DNA of 64,000 nucleotides from Ambrosia x helenae (taxonomy: Eukaryota > Streptophyta > Magnoliopsida > Asterales > Asteraceae), in the NCBI GenBank assembly GCA_030844895.1, contig CM061231.1:496001-560000 (forward strand), in the 5' to 3' direction. The number at the start of each line of letters is the position of its first letter. The first letter of the stretch is position 1. This document shows positions 22,901 through 33,625 of the stretch, in pieces. The notes beneath the pieces are model-generated. The model was not told the DNA's origin. It was given only the letters and a program-made list of their open reading frames with translations, and made no database searches. Both the position numbers and the translations under genes were made by a program.

Positions 22901-25818
22901 GTCACTGTTACAAGATATTGATTACATTGAGTTTTGCCCACAGGTTTTCTTCATTTTATAGGTTATTAAAGCACTCTAGATATTTGATCAAAAGTCAAAA
23001 ACAATATATTTTAACTAAATGCAGAATCAGATGTTGAATCGGCACATGGAGCATATTTCAGAACTAGTAGTCGTGTATAAATACAGGGGAAGTAAGAAAC
23101 TAGGGAAGTAACTGAACTTGTTGACTGTAGAAATGCATAGAAATATAATATAAAATAATAGTTCAAAAGTTCATGGACTTTTAGGGGAGTGTATAGGTTT
23201 GTCTTAGCTTTTTGTTGGGGACTTAGCTTTTCACACACTTTGGGTTTCCTTGGCATTCATTTTGCCTTAGCAAGGTCTTCGCATATAATATTATAGAACT
23301 ATAGGAAAGCGTATAGGTACATGTAAGGAGGTTCGTGCTACCTTCTTGTCTCTTCGCTTTTTTTTTTTATCTATCACTACAATTGTTTTTATCACCGCTT
23401 TTTTTATCGGGATTCTACTACTACTACTTTTTGTCCAGTTGTTTTGATTCCATGAGCCACACTTTTGCTACCTAGATACTAATTACTATACTTTAAATTT
23501 GCCCCCATGGCCCCATCCCACCCTCCCCAAATCCTACCAATAGCTTGCTACGAGTGAGATCATAATGCGTATGTTTGTTTGTCTACTTGTTCAACATTTA
23601 ATTTTAATTTTTGTTAAGTTGGTAACTATTGCGGTTTTTGACATTTATAAAGGTACAATCATTCATTTCATAACGATGTTCTTGACTTATGCATATTTTA
23701 AAGTGTACTTAGTTTTTAAAATTTGAATCACAAACATAAAAGTTACGCAAATGTGTCCATGTTGATTGAAAAACTTAACCAGTTAACCTTGGTTTAATTT
23801 GTCCGAAAATCCTAAATGTAAAACATGTATTTTTCTTTTTTGCAATGTCACAGGTATGATACTTGTTTGGCAACAGATTGTCAAAATGATGGTCAAATAT
23901 ACTATTCACTCTACCAAATTATTGAAGCAACCATTCAATATACCCACAATATATGCACAAAAACTCTCATCATTTCTCCAAGATTGGGGAGATGAGCATA
24001 GCTTTTATAGATCACACTTGGACAACATGGCAACCCTTCAAACCACACAAACAAGAACTAGGTATAACCACCACACAACACTTTTAGTCAAGGTTTCAAA
24101 TTTAAAAGATAATATATATTAACTAAATTTGAATCATAGGCCCAAAAAATGATAAATATCTCTTTGAACTCTAAAGTAAACCTAAAGAGTTGGTATATAT
24201 ATATTTTAGTCAACTATTTCCATTTGATAACAAGTGTGTCAGCAGCAGGTCACACAAAAGTCGACTACAACAACTTTCCTTAAGTACTTGAAAATCCAAT
24301 GAACCCAACAAACACTTCATTTCCTCGTTTTCCGGAAGCCCACAAACCAAAATAACAAGAGCACAAAAACAATACACACAATTCAAGAAAGAAGACCAAG
24401 TAAGTTATGAGCAAATGAATGCAGAATGCATAACTTTCTATATAAACCCATAAACTACCATGGTTTCTACAAGGTACACCTACTCAATTTGTAAGCAAAA
24501 GCATTCAAGCTTCGGAAATAAACTCACTGACACCAATAAAATGTATATGCATTTTTAACCTTTGCTGCCCAATTTGCAATGTTGATCTACTAGATAACTA
24601 ACTAATTGGAGTTATTCCAACATATATGTATAGCTATCAAGTATCCAAGGCGTCCTGCTAATCCGATTGAACTAATACCAGATGTTGGAATAACCAATTG
24701 CATCAAACCAAAAATATATAAAAACACAAAAACTTGATGCAACATACTTCAACTCTTTTCTTTACTCATTAAACTACACATAAAACAGAATACATAACCC
24801 TCCATAGTAAACCTTTACTAATTAAACATTTAAACTCAACACAAAACTAGGTTAGAAACCTACACACGTCGAATAAAGGAAATATTAAAATACTTGGTAT
24901 TTCGATCTAAGAGTTATAAAACAAAATTAGAGCTTTCTCATCCAAGTCTATATCTCCATCTATATAATTTAACTAAAAAAACACCATTTCTCTAAACTTT
25001 ATTTATTTCTTAAAACGTCTCACATCCAACTCTCTATCTCTATCTCTCTTACTCAAAAACATTTATTTTATTGTTTTTTTCTTGGTGTTGTACACGCACA
25101 ATAATATATAGATTAACGAATATTAAGCCTCCTTGATTTCACTTTAGTTTTCGTAAACTTTTCTCTTTTATACAGACTCAACACTCAAGTGTGGTGAGTT
25201 TTAAGGTAGCGCTCATTTCACGGAATGGATTGGAACGTACATTCTTTTGTTACGGAAGGGAATCCACATTTCATTTACATTGAGATTCGTTTCTATTTTA
25301 TGAAATGAACACGTCTAAATTCCAAATCAAAATTATAGCGAATTCCAAGTCCAACTAGTTACTTATTTATCAACATATTTAACTAATTAAATAAAAACTA
25401 TTACAAATCTAACCTGGAAGAGCAGGCATTGCACAAGAAGCAACCGGTTTTGGGCTCTTCTCAACCTCAACCAAACACATTCGACAGTTCCCGCAATCGA
25501 CAACCGGTCATGATAACAAAACCGAGGAATATCCACACCAGCAACCGTACACGCCTGCAGCACAGTCATCCCTTTCGGGATCTTAACCGGGTACCCATCC
25601 ACAAACACCTCGATGACGTCATCCGGGTTGGGGAAATGAACCCTAGCTCCGGCTACCGGTTTCCGGTTCGGGAGATCCGGTTCAGGCGCTGCCGGTTCAG
25701 CGGCCGCTTCTGGTTTTTTAAGGTCCCCGGTTGAGACGATGGTTCGGATGTTTTTGGGTAGGAATTTGGAGGAGGATGAAGATCGGAGGGTTCTGGAAGC
25801 TAATAACCCTAACCCCAT
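19915..25818 (-). pseudogene. NDUFS1: NDUFS1, complex I 75 kDa subunit, three frameshifts
   Basis: This nuclear gene encodes the largest N-module subunit of mitochondrial complex I, which carries Fe-S clusters between NADH and ubiquinone. Exons: 25818-25414, 21882-21340, 21263-20889 and 20813-19915, all with GT-AG borders. Exon 1 holds a presequence (MGLGLLASRTLR) and the 2Fe-2S ferredoxin fold (VLQACTVAGVDIPRFCYH); exon 2 holds CPICDQGGECDLQ and CIQCTRC cluster ligands; exons 3-4 the molybdopterin-like fold. Frame changes: ~25490 (1 base lost, before the second ligand pair of the 2Fe-2S site), ~21629 (1 T gained, just after CIQCTRC) and ~20781 (1 base lost). Net corrected CDS is 2223 nt, 740 residues, close to the family length. 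Sequence error and recent decay are both possible. Confidence 0.92.
21885..25413. other. Large intron 1 of NDUFS1 (3.5 kb)
   Basis: Donor GTTAGA at 25413 and acceptor TTTAG at 21883 (minus strand). The other introns of this gene are 75-77 bp, so intron 1 is unusually long. It contains a repeat at 22240-22680 of AAACGAAC/GTTCGTTTAT words that looks like a decayed MITE. No open frame of interest was seen. Confidence 0.6.
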
Positions 25819-25989
25819 TGGTTATTTGGTTGAGAATAATGTACAGATTTTGGTCACCTGAAACTACGAGGAGAGAGAGAAATGGGGAAGGCGTGTGTGC
25901 AACATACACAACGGGGTCGAGGAGGAGGAGGAGGTGGATTGGGCCTTGGGAAAGCCCAGATTCACTAGATTTGTTCCAGTTTTAAGTAA
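25819..25989 (-). promoter_or_regulatory. 5' flank of NDUFS1
   Basis: About 170 bp separate the NDUFS1 start codon from the GAGCTCG repeat. The stretch is purine-rich on the plus strand (GAGGAGGAGGAGG), so pyrimidine-rich on the coding strand, as in many plant 5' UTRs. No TATA box is obvious. Confidence 0.35.
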
Positions 25990-26330
25990 CAGGGGCGTAA
26001 ACGAGCCGAGCCGAGCCGAGCCGAGCCGAGAAGAGTCTGAGTCTGACTGGGCTTGAGCTTGGCTCGTTATGCGTTTATGAAGCTTGAGCTCGGCTTGGTT
26101 TGAGCCTGATACTTTGAGCTCGAGCTCGGCTCAGCTCGAAATAATTTTAGAACAATTTTAAAGGAGCTAAAAAGCTCGGCTTGAGCTCGCTTCGATTGCT
26201 TAAATGAGCCAATGCTTGACTAGAGCTCGGCTCGCCAAGGTTAAATAGTAGGTACAATATAAATATATAAAATTTGTTTGGGCTCGCGAGCCTAAACGGT
26301 CTTTGTATGAAAAGCTCGGGCTCGATAACT
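25990..26330. repeat. GAGCTCG-rich dispersed repeat, second copy
   Basis: It begins AGGGGCGTAAACGAGCCGAG with five tandem CCGAG units and continues with GCTCGAGCTCGGC words. It is related to 5926-6335. It cuts into the retroelement frame that starts at 26514. Confidence 0.6.
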
Positions 26331-26514
26331 GCATGTCGTCTCCCTCAATGTCCATGTCCTCATCCTCATCTTCATCCTCATCAGGCTCCGAATTAGCGAA
26401 GTAGGCGTCGACGTCATCGTCACTAGACGTCTCAGGAACCATGTAGGTATCGTCCTCCGAATCCGAAATGACAATCGGATGAGCAGGGGAAGTCATGACC
26501 CTGTCAAAATCCAA
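26320..26514 (-). pseudogene. Gypsy gag N-terminal fragment (acidic)
   Basis: The frame begins MDFDRVMTSPAHPIVISDSE and is followed by a long Asp/Glu run (DEDEDEDEDMDIEGDD). It starts ~190 bases downstream, in minus-strand sense, of a PBS-like site, the normal place for gag. It is broken off by the GAGCTCG repeat. Assignment rests on position more than on a domain. Confidence 0.45.
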
Positions 26515-26703
26515 ATGTACACATACACATATATAAGCGTCGAGAACTCATGTACTATACTCGCGAGAATGCAATGTAGGAAAAAGGGCATGGAACTTGG
26601 GCAGTGCATCGTGATGAAAATATTTTTCATGCAATGAAAACTTTTCGTTTGGAAAATCGTTGGAGTTATAGCTTAGTTGTTAGAGAAAACTAGTTTGTTA
26701 TAA

Positions 26704-26721
26704 CCTTAAGCTCTGATACCA
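26704..26721 (-). other. Primer-binding site (initiator tRNA-Met type)
   Basis: The minus strand reads TGGTATCAGAGCTTAAGG, whose first 12 bases match the common plant retroelement PBS for initiator tRNA-Met. It lies 3 bases from a degenerate LTR end. Confidence 0.8.
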
Positions 26722-26724
26722 ATT

Positions 26725-27055
26725 TATCACACCCGTCAAGGCAGAAACACGAGATGCGACACGAAAGGTTTTCAAGCACAAGATTCGAGCAAACATTCAT
26801 AATAACATAGTATTAAATTACCAAAATTTGTTCAAAGATAACATCCATCACAAAGTAGTATTGTTTTAAAACAAACCACATGTTCTTAAGTTTGAAAACA
26901 CAAAAAGGTGATAGTCGTTAATGAATGCCCAAATATGCCCCAAGTTCCATCCATCGATTTAGTTACCTGAAAAACATGCATAAAAACTTTGTCAACATAA
27001 AGTTGGTGAGTTCAAAGGTTTAAAAGAGTTTAAACATAAAGTTAATGAAATCCAT
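26725..27055 (-). mobile_element. Degenerate gypsy LTR end
   Basis: It begins TATCACACCC, probably TGTCACACCC with one change, right beside the PBS. It contains the CCTGAAAAACATGC, TTGTCAACATAAAGTTGGTGAG block that other LTRs here show in the same relative place (for example 45490-45540). Continuity to the right is broken by the gag fragment. Confidence 0.6.
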
Positions 27056-27185
27056 GAATGACCCATCAATGTCTAGCTAAGACAAAGATGATAATGAACG
27101 ATCATGAGTCCATAACCAAACCTCGACGTGTTGTGTCTCGCACATTGTACAATAAAAGACAGTGTATAATATGAGAAATATAAGC

Positions 27186-28060
27186 ACTCTTTTCTCGTAT
27201 GATCCGTAGCACCACATTTAAAACATCCAGGCTTTCCAGCCGGGTCACTAGCAGCTCTAGCACGGCAGCGGGAGGTCTGATGTCCGATCTTCTTGCAGTT
27301 GTCACAACGAATACTATCAGAAGATCCCACATGATGATAGTTACACTTGTTGCAAAGTGGGTGCGGTCCATTGTACCTCTTCTGGTGCTCAGCATCAGCA
27401 GTAGTGGTTGCAACAAATGCTTTGGCGGTTTCCTGTTTCTTCCCAGACTTGTTACCACCATTCTTACCTTTCCTGATATTTTGCCATTTTCTTTTCTCTC
27501 CTGAACTTTCACCTTTTTCAGCTTCTTTCTTAAGCAATGCGCCTATACGCACCGCATCATTCGCAAGACTGTGAGCCAAGGTGACAACACCTTGAATGGT
27601 CATGGGTTCAGCTGCAGTTACCATACTGCGAATCTTATGGGAGAGTCCCCAAATGTACCTTTCAACTCTTTTGTATTCCGGAGTAACCATGTGGGGTACC
27701 AAACGATACAGCTCATGAAAACGAGTAGTGTAAGGGGTGATCTCAGCTCCAACCATAGTCAACTTCCAAAATTCCGACACAAGCTTCTAAATCTCACTTA
27801 TGGGACAATACTTATCCATTATCATAGACTTCAATTCACCCCATGTAAGACCATACGCGACATCCCTACCCAAAGTCTGAACTTGTAAGTTCCACCAAGT
27901 CAACGCTTCCTCCTGGAAGGTACAGGTAGCATACGTGACCTTCTGATCTTCATCACATCCATTAATGTCCAATACTGATTCCATCTCCTCGATCCAACAA
28001 CGAATATTGATTGCTCCTTCAGACCCACGAAAGTTCCATGGCTTACAAGTCATGAAAGTT
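27186..28060 (-). pseudogene. Gypsy gag fragment with two zinc knuckles
   Basis: The retrotransposon gag domain starts near 28050 (NFRGSEGAINIRCWIEEMES, then ALTWWN and MDKYCP). An in-frame stop near 27787 separates it from the continuation (TTRFHELYRLVPHMVTPEYK). CCHC-type zinc knuckles follow: CDNCKKIGHQTSRC and CFKCGATDHTRKEC. No protease or polymerase follows. It appears embedded in LTR-like sequence, so it may be a nested truncated insertion. Confidence 0.85.
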
Positions 28061-30540
28061 TTGTAAGAACAGTCATGTGCCGGGTTTTCAGCTTCCGTGT
28101 CATAGATAATGAGACATCATTAATAACAACAAAGAGATACAAGTAAACAATACATGTCTTTCCCCAATTGCACGAGGGCTTAATGAGTACTTTAAACATA
28201 TTGTCTCATGTATACCGGTCTGCTAGGAATTCATTCTAAAACTAGTAAACAATGCATGTCTTTCCCCAAAATATAAAACAGTAAAAAGGGGCCATGAAAC
28301 TCACCTCAAGTCCATGCGAAATGCTAGCAAAGACATAACCCGACGCACTAGGAAAGTAGATCTACACGTCCTATAGAGAATGTACATCTTAGATCTATGT
28401 TCTAGATTTTCCTCAACATCTTGTTCACCGATCTTGCAGTATGTTTTATGTTGGCATTGTTAGTGACGTTTATACTTTTCAAAATATTGTCCGAAAATCA
28501 AGGTTTATTGTGTGAAAAAGTACCTTTCGGAACCAAGACTCAAAATCATATGTTTATGGTAAATAAGCATGTGTTTTTCCTTTTAAAAATGCTTATAGAC
28601 TCGTATCAACTACACGTCTTTGCATATGTATCCATATTGCAAGTGAGGCGCACATACATTTATGTATATTCAAGTACTTGATACCCACATACATAATTGT
28701 TTATGTTTATAGAGTTTTCACGTGTACACACCCATACGTGTTCATGCTTTAACTCTTTTCGCATAAACATTTATGTTTAAGGTACCACTACTCTTCATAC
28801 ACATAACCATTTGTTTGTCACGTATCTATATACATGCATACACTCATACGCATACAAATACCTATCTATGTATATCCATGTACTCGACACATACACAAAT
28901 ATTCATTTTTATTAAGTGTCACACATACATATCCATATATGTATATGTTTCACTACATACTCATCAACATTTATGTTTGTGACATCTATACATACTTATA
29001 CATAAATATTTATCTTACAATTTTTCCCATTACATATAAAATACACGCATACATATATATTACATGTATACACACGCGAACACACATACATACATATAAA
29101 ATACATGCGCATACATACATACTATATATATACACACACGCATACATATATGTATCACAACACACACACACATGCTCTTGCACATTACTTTATCTTAGTT
29201 GTTTTATACGAGGTAAAAGATGCTTCATGAACTTGGGTGAACACTAATGTTTGGATTATATCAAAATAACAAAGTGAGTTAGTGAACATACCACTTAGTC
29301 TTGCAAGGAAAGCTTGAAACTAGTAGATATGTGTTAAGAGTGTGTGCTTGAAAGTGAGTTAGTGAGGTGAATCAAACAAGTAAGATGATCACCCTTGGTC
29401 TTCTATTTATAGAGGGAAAATGAGAGAGATATATAGAGAGGGGGGGATGAATGAGGTAGGAAGAAGGAGGGAAAGAGATGGTTTTTAATTGTGGCAAGTT
29501 AACTTCTACAAAACTAAGAGATTGAGGAATATTTCCTTGTTAATGTTAAGTCATAAAAAACTTCCTTTCCATAATGTGACTAAAGGTGATTAGCTAATAC
29601 TTTAAAGATCAAAAAATATATTTGTATAGTCAGGGGGGGGGGTTTGGAAGGAAGGAAAAAGGGAGGAGGTGTTGTTTAGGGAAAGAAATATTTCATAGTT
29701 CTTAGTGATAAAGGGAATCATCATACTATGTTTGTTTACTAATCACGATGTTTACTTAGAGATGATGGTGATTTAACAAAACCAATTTTTTTTTTTTTTT
29801 TTTTGGGGGGGGGAGGGGGGGGGTTATGGGCCAAAAATTAGGAGGTTAGCACAAGTTTGGCAAGTCAACTTTCATTGAGGAATCTTACCAAAATTGTGCA
29901 TGATCTTAGATTTGATGCCATTCTAATCCTTTTGTCTTTTCTCACTAAATCTTGTCAAGTTATATGACTAAACACAAGATTATAGTGTGATTTGAAATCA
30001 ACAGAGGATGTGTGTGGCTGCACAAGGGGGTGACGACTAGTGACATCCAAGAAAGGATCCAAAGTGCTAACGTGGGAATGAGATCTAACATGGATTAAGG
30101 TGTTTAAGGAATCTATCCATAATTACATATTAATCACATCATCTTTACAAGTCTTGTGTGGGACAATTGGTGACTAAACATGGGATCAATGTAGGATTAT
30201 GTGAGTGATGTGATGACACACTTAAAGTGCTTCTTGTGTTGTGTGAAGGAGGGACAATATGGATTGTTGTGGTGATGTGCTTGGGACCGAAAACAAGAAA
30301 AGGAGTGGGGGGCGGCGATGGGGTGGTGGTGATGTGGTGGTTATTTTGGGTTAACATACCTTATGAATCCAAGTGTTGATTAGTTGTTCCACCATTTTTA
30401 GTTAAGCACAAAGATGAGATGAGATGGTTCATTTAAGAAGAGACAAATTGTATGTATGAGACATAAATTTAATGTGTTTTCTCATGTTATTGTTACTTCA
30501 CACATGCATGCACACTTTTACATATATATTTACATGCATC
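28061..30540 (-). mobile_element. Probable LTR remainder with microsatellites
   Basis: Sequence near 28140-28320 (TTTCCCC, GGGGCCATGAAACTCACCTC) parallels the inner part of the LTR at 60209-62695. A strong TATA-like CTATAAATAG lies on the minus strand at 29403-29412, as expected for an LTR promoter. The region also holds (CA/TA)-rich low-complexity DNA at 28690-29170 and poly-T/poly-G runs at 29790-29823. Boundaries are not resolved. Confidence 0.4.
28690..29170. repeat. CATA/TACA low-complexity tract
   Basis: About 480 bp dominated by ACATACATATA and CACACA words. Open frames here (for example 28834-29247) are Tyr/His/Thr-rich products of the repeat and not genes. Confidence 0.8.
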
Positions 30541-30561
30541 GTATACGTATATATATATATA

Positions 30562-30955
30562 TAGGGAAAGTATAAACTGAAAACTCCCTTGAGTTAAGAA
30601 AACTAAGAAAACCCTTGTAAAAACCATCTAAAATTTTTTATTTTTTATTTTGAAAAAAATACACAAGGTAACATACATGTATTAAAGCGTTTTGGGCCAA
30701 AAAATAAAAAAAAGCGCCGATAGGATATGTTTAAAAAAAAATAAACAAAGTTTGTGTTGTTACATATGTAACAACGCAAATTTTGTTTATTTTTTTTTAA
30801 AAAATATCCATTCGGCGCTTTTTTTTTTTGCCCAAAACGCTTTAATACATGTATGTTACCTTGTGTATTTTTTTCAAAAAAAAAAAAATTTAGATGGTTT
30901 TTACAATGGTTTTCTTAGTTTTCTTAACTCAAGGGGGTTTTCAATTTATCCCCTA
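30562..30955. mobile_element. Foldback MITE with ~190-bp inverted arms
   Basis: The left arm (AGGGAAAGTATAAACTGAAA...) and the right arm (...TCAATTTATCCCCT) are reverse complements through AACTCAAGGG, AAACCATCTAAA, ACACAAGGTAACATACATGT and AAGCGCCGA. The arms meet at the palindrome GTTGTTACATATGTAACAAC. TA-rich DNA flanks it on both sides, so the TSD cannot be read. A one-arm copy lies at 32060-32125. Confidence 0.8.
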
Positions 30956-30959
30956 TATA

Positions 30960-30962
<3 letters not shown>

Positions 30963-30997
<35 letters not shown>
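30963..30997. repeat. (TA)n microsatellite
   Basis: About 15 TA units adjoining the Helitron 3' end. Confidence 0.9.
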
Positions 30998-30998
<1 letters not shown>

Positions 30999-32017
30999 TA
31001 GCTGATTACCCCGGGAAGGTCCCGGGGTTGAAAAATTTAATATGATTTAATAAAAAATGATAAAAAAAATGATAAAAGAAGAAAACTCAAATCACGAAAA
31101 GCGTAAATAACTTAAATATAATCAATCTTAGTTAAAAAAACATTTATTTAAAAAGTTAAAAAAAATAAAAAGCATAAACCATATTAAACATAATACAGTA
31201 TTAAAAGGATAACCTTCAACATATAGTCATCTTCACGTAATTTAAAATATGTTACAATTTGACTTTGACTTATATAGATGTAGAATTCATGATGGGGGTT
31301 GAAAAATATAACACTTCTAATAATATTAATACTAATAGTAATAATTATTACTCTTGTAATTAAATAAATAAAAAATAACCTTGTTATAAGGTGACACCAT
31401 GTGTTGCAGTGTTGCGTGATTTGTTCTACTAACTTCTCTTGATGAAGTATACCTATCCATCTTTAGAATAGTAAAATTCCAATGATAGCATGGCGATTGG
31501 GCTGAATTTCAACATCGTAGATAAGAACCTGGTTTAAAAGAAAAAACATGATTAATGAATAACCTGAACACTTTGTGTTTTTTTTTTCTGTATGAACATA
31601 ACCCCACAAAAAATAGTCGTTTTTTTCTCCGTTTTTTATAAAGCACTATGGTACTCGTTGGAAAGATAATAAAACGCTCGTTAATTTGGTGTAATTTTTT
31701 TATTTAAAAAATCTCGAATATAAAAGATATTAACGTTTAAAAATTATGGGAGGAACATAAGAGAGAAAAATTTAAATTTGTTTTTAAATTCTTTTTTCCT
31801 AAAATAACTCAATTTAATTTTAGTAATTGAGAGATAGAGAGATAAATTTAGGGTTTTATGTTTATCTTTTTTTAATTAAAAAAGGAAATAATTCAAAAAA
31901 CATTAAAATCTTTTAAATTATGATGCCACGTGGCAGTTTCATGGAGAGGATGAAGGCACCATTGCACGCCACGTCAGCAATGTTCAATTCTTTTATATAT
32001 ATTAATAGATTAATAGA
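30998..32017 (-). mobile_element. Non-autonomous Helitron (~1 kb)
   Basis: On the minus strand the 3' end has an 8-bp GC hairpin (CCCCGGGA-CCT-TCCCGGGG, 31009-31027) followed by TAATCAG and the terminal CTAG, with T as the next host base. The 5' end is TCTATTAAT preceded by A (32017, or 32009 since the word is repeated). This is the Helitron pattern: 5' TC, subterminal hairpin, CTRR 3' end, A/T insertion site and no TIR or TSD. No Rep/helicase is encoded. Its interior is shared with 8271-8480. Confidence 0.8.
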
Positions 32018-32054
32018 TATATGAATTTTTATTATTTTTGTATTCTATCTTGAA

Positions 32055-32130
32055 AAGAAAATGTTTTTTTTAGATGGTTTTTACAATGGTTTTCTTAGTT
32101 TTCTTAACTCAGGGGGGTTTTCGATCATAC
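32055..32130. mobile_element. One-arm copy of the foldback MITE
   Basis: TTTTAGATGGTTTTTACAAT through TTAACTCAGGGGGGTTTTCG repeats the right arm of the element at 30562-30955. Confidence 0.7.
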
Positions 32131-33625
32131 ATATATGTTTTTAGTAAAGAAGTTATGATTGTTTAAATTCGCGTCACCAATGCTCGTTGATACGGGTGGA
32201 AATTGCACCCGTTCGGGTCTTGATAGACTTTTCCAGGGACTTATGCATATAAAATCATATCTAATATGTGTATTAAATTAAACGTTGATTAGAAAGTGTA
32301 CGGATTTTGACCTGGTAAATCGGTGGGTGTCACACAACGTGTTAAATTGCCAAAATTTAGACCTACACATAAAACGAAAATTTTGTAAAAGATGAAAAGT
32401 ATAGATGATCAAAGTTGAGAGTGAAAAGGTGTTAGGGACTAAAAATGACGAATAATTTTGTTACAAAGTTGTAAAAGTATAGGGCTGAAGGTCATACAAT
32501 GTGAAAAAAATAATAATAAAAAAGGGTGTAAAGAGTAAAAAACATCAACCAAACACAAAGTAAAACCACTATTACATAAGGGCATGCACAGTCATCTCAC
32601 ATTCCCCCGTTTTTCCTGTGTGACATGCCAACGACATATAAACTTTTCATCCACTTTTTCAAATTTCCTCATATTGCGCGGTGTTGTCCCGGATTTCCCT
32701 AAAACTAAACTATATTAATTTAATTCAAACTTTTAGACATTTTAATTTTTGTATATTTAAATGTTTTAAATATAAATTAAAAAAAATGCATAACTAGAAT
32801 AAAAACAATAATTTAAATAAACAAGAAAAATTACAAAAATAAATAAATTTGAGAGGCCTTATTACAAATTCGAAAATATATCTTAAACCCTTCTTCCTCT
32901 TTAAAAAAAAACAGTATACACGCACAACACAAATGTTCTCTTTCTCTCATCACAATACCTACACAAACCTTTACCCCGTTTCCCCAATGATCGTTGAGGC
33001 CTACTGATTTCTTGTGGAAAAACCAAACTGCGAATTCGGGGGAATGGTGTTAACATCTGGGGCTGAATTTCCCCATGCCTTCTCGGCTTCCACTTTGCAT
33101 GACCTAAGCTAATGATTATACTTTTTATTGGTACAAGCACACATTTTTTTTATAAAATATTAAAATACTTAGGCAAGTTGTATTTTAATAATCAAATTAT
33201 GAGCTATTAGTTGATAATAACTAATACTAACAATTTAACCAATGACAATTCGAAATTTCATTTTCACTGCGAAAAGACAACCTCACCATAATGGGTTAAA
33301 TGGGTCAAAAACAAGTTAGTAGATGGACTCTTTATTTGATCTGGTTAAATAGGTCAACTTGAATGACACCCGTTTATTAAAAATGAATTAAATATTAAAA
33401 CCCGAAAACCATCATGCTTCATGTAGTGTTTTAACATATTTGTGGTCCAAAAGAAAGCATCAAACATTACATAGGTGAGTTACATTGTACAAGCTAAGGG
33501 ACATGTTACAAGCACAGTCAAATCCTTCTAACTTTCATTTCTGTACCTACAAAGCATCTTTTTTTTTCTTTTCTTAATTCTTAATTTATGGTTTATTCTA
33601 GCTAAATTATACTGTATCTATTATT
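32131..33625. other. Intergenic, no gene recognised
   Basis: AT-rich. A 79-residue minus frame at 32901-33140 has no recognisable motif. The final ~150 bp should contain the 3' UTR of the coiled-coil gene. Confidence 0.4.

Noticed and set aside
28834..29247. 137-residue open frame
   Set aside because: Tyr/His/Ile/Thr-rich translation of a CATA/TACA low-complexity tract.
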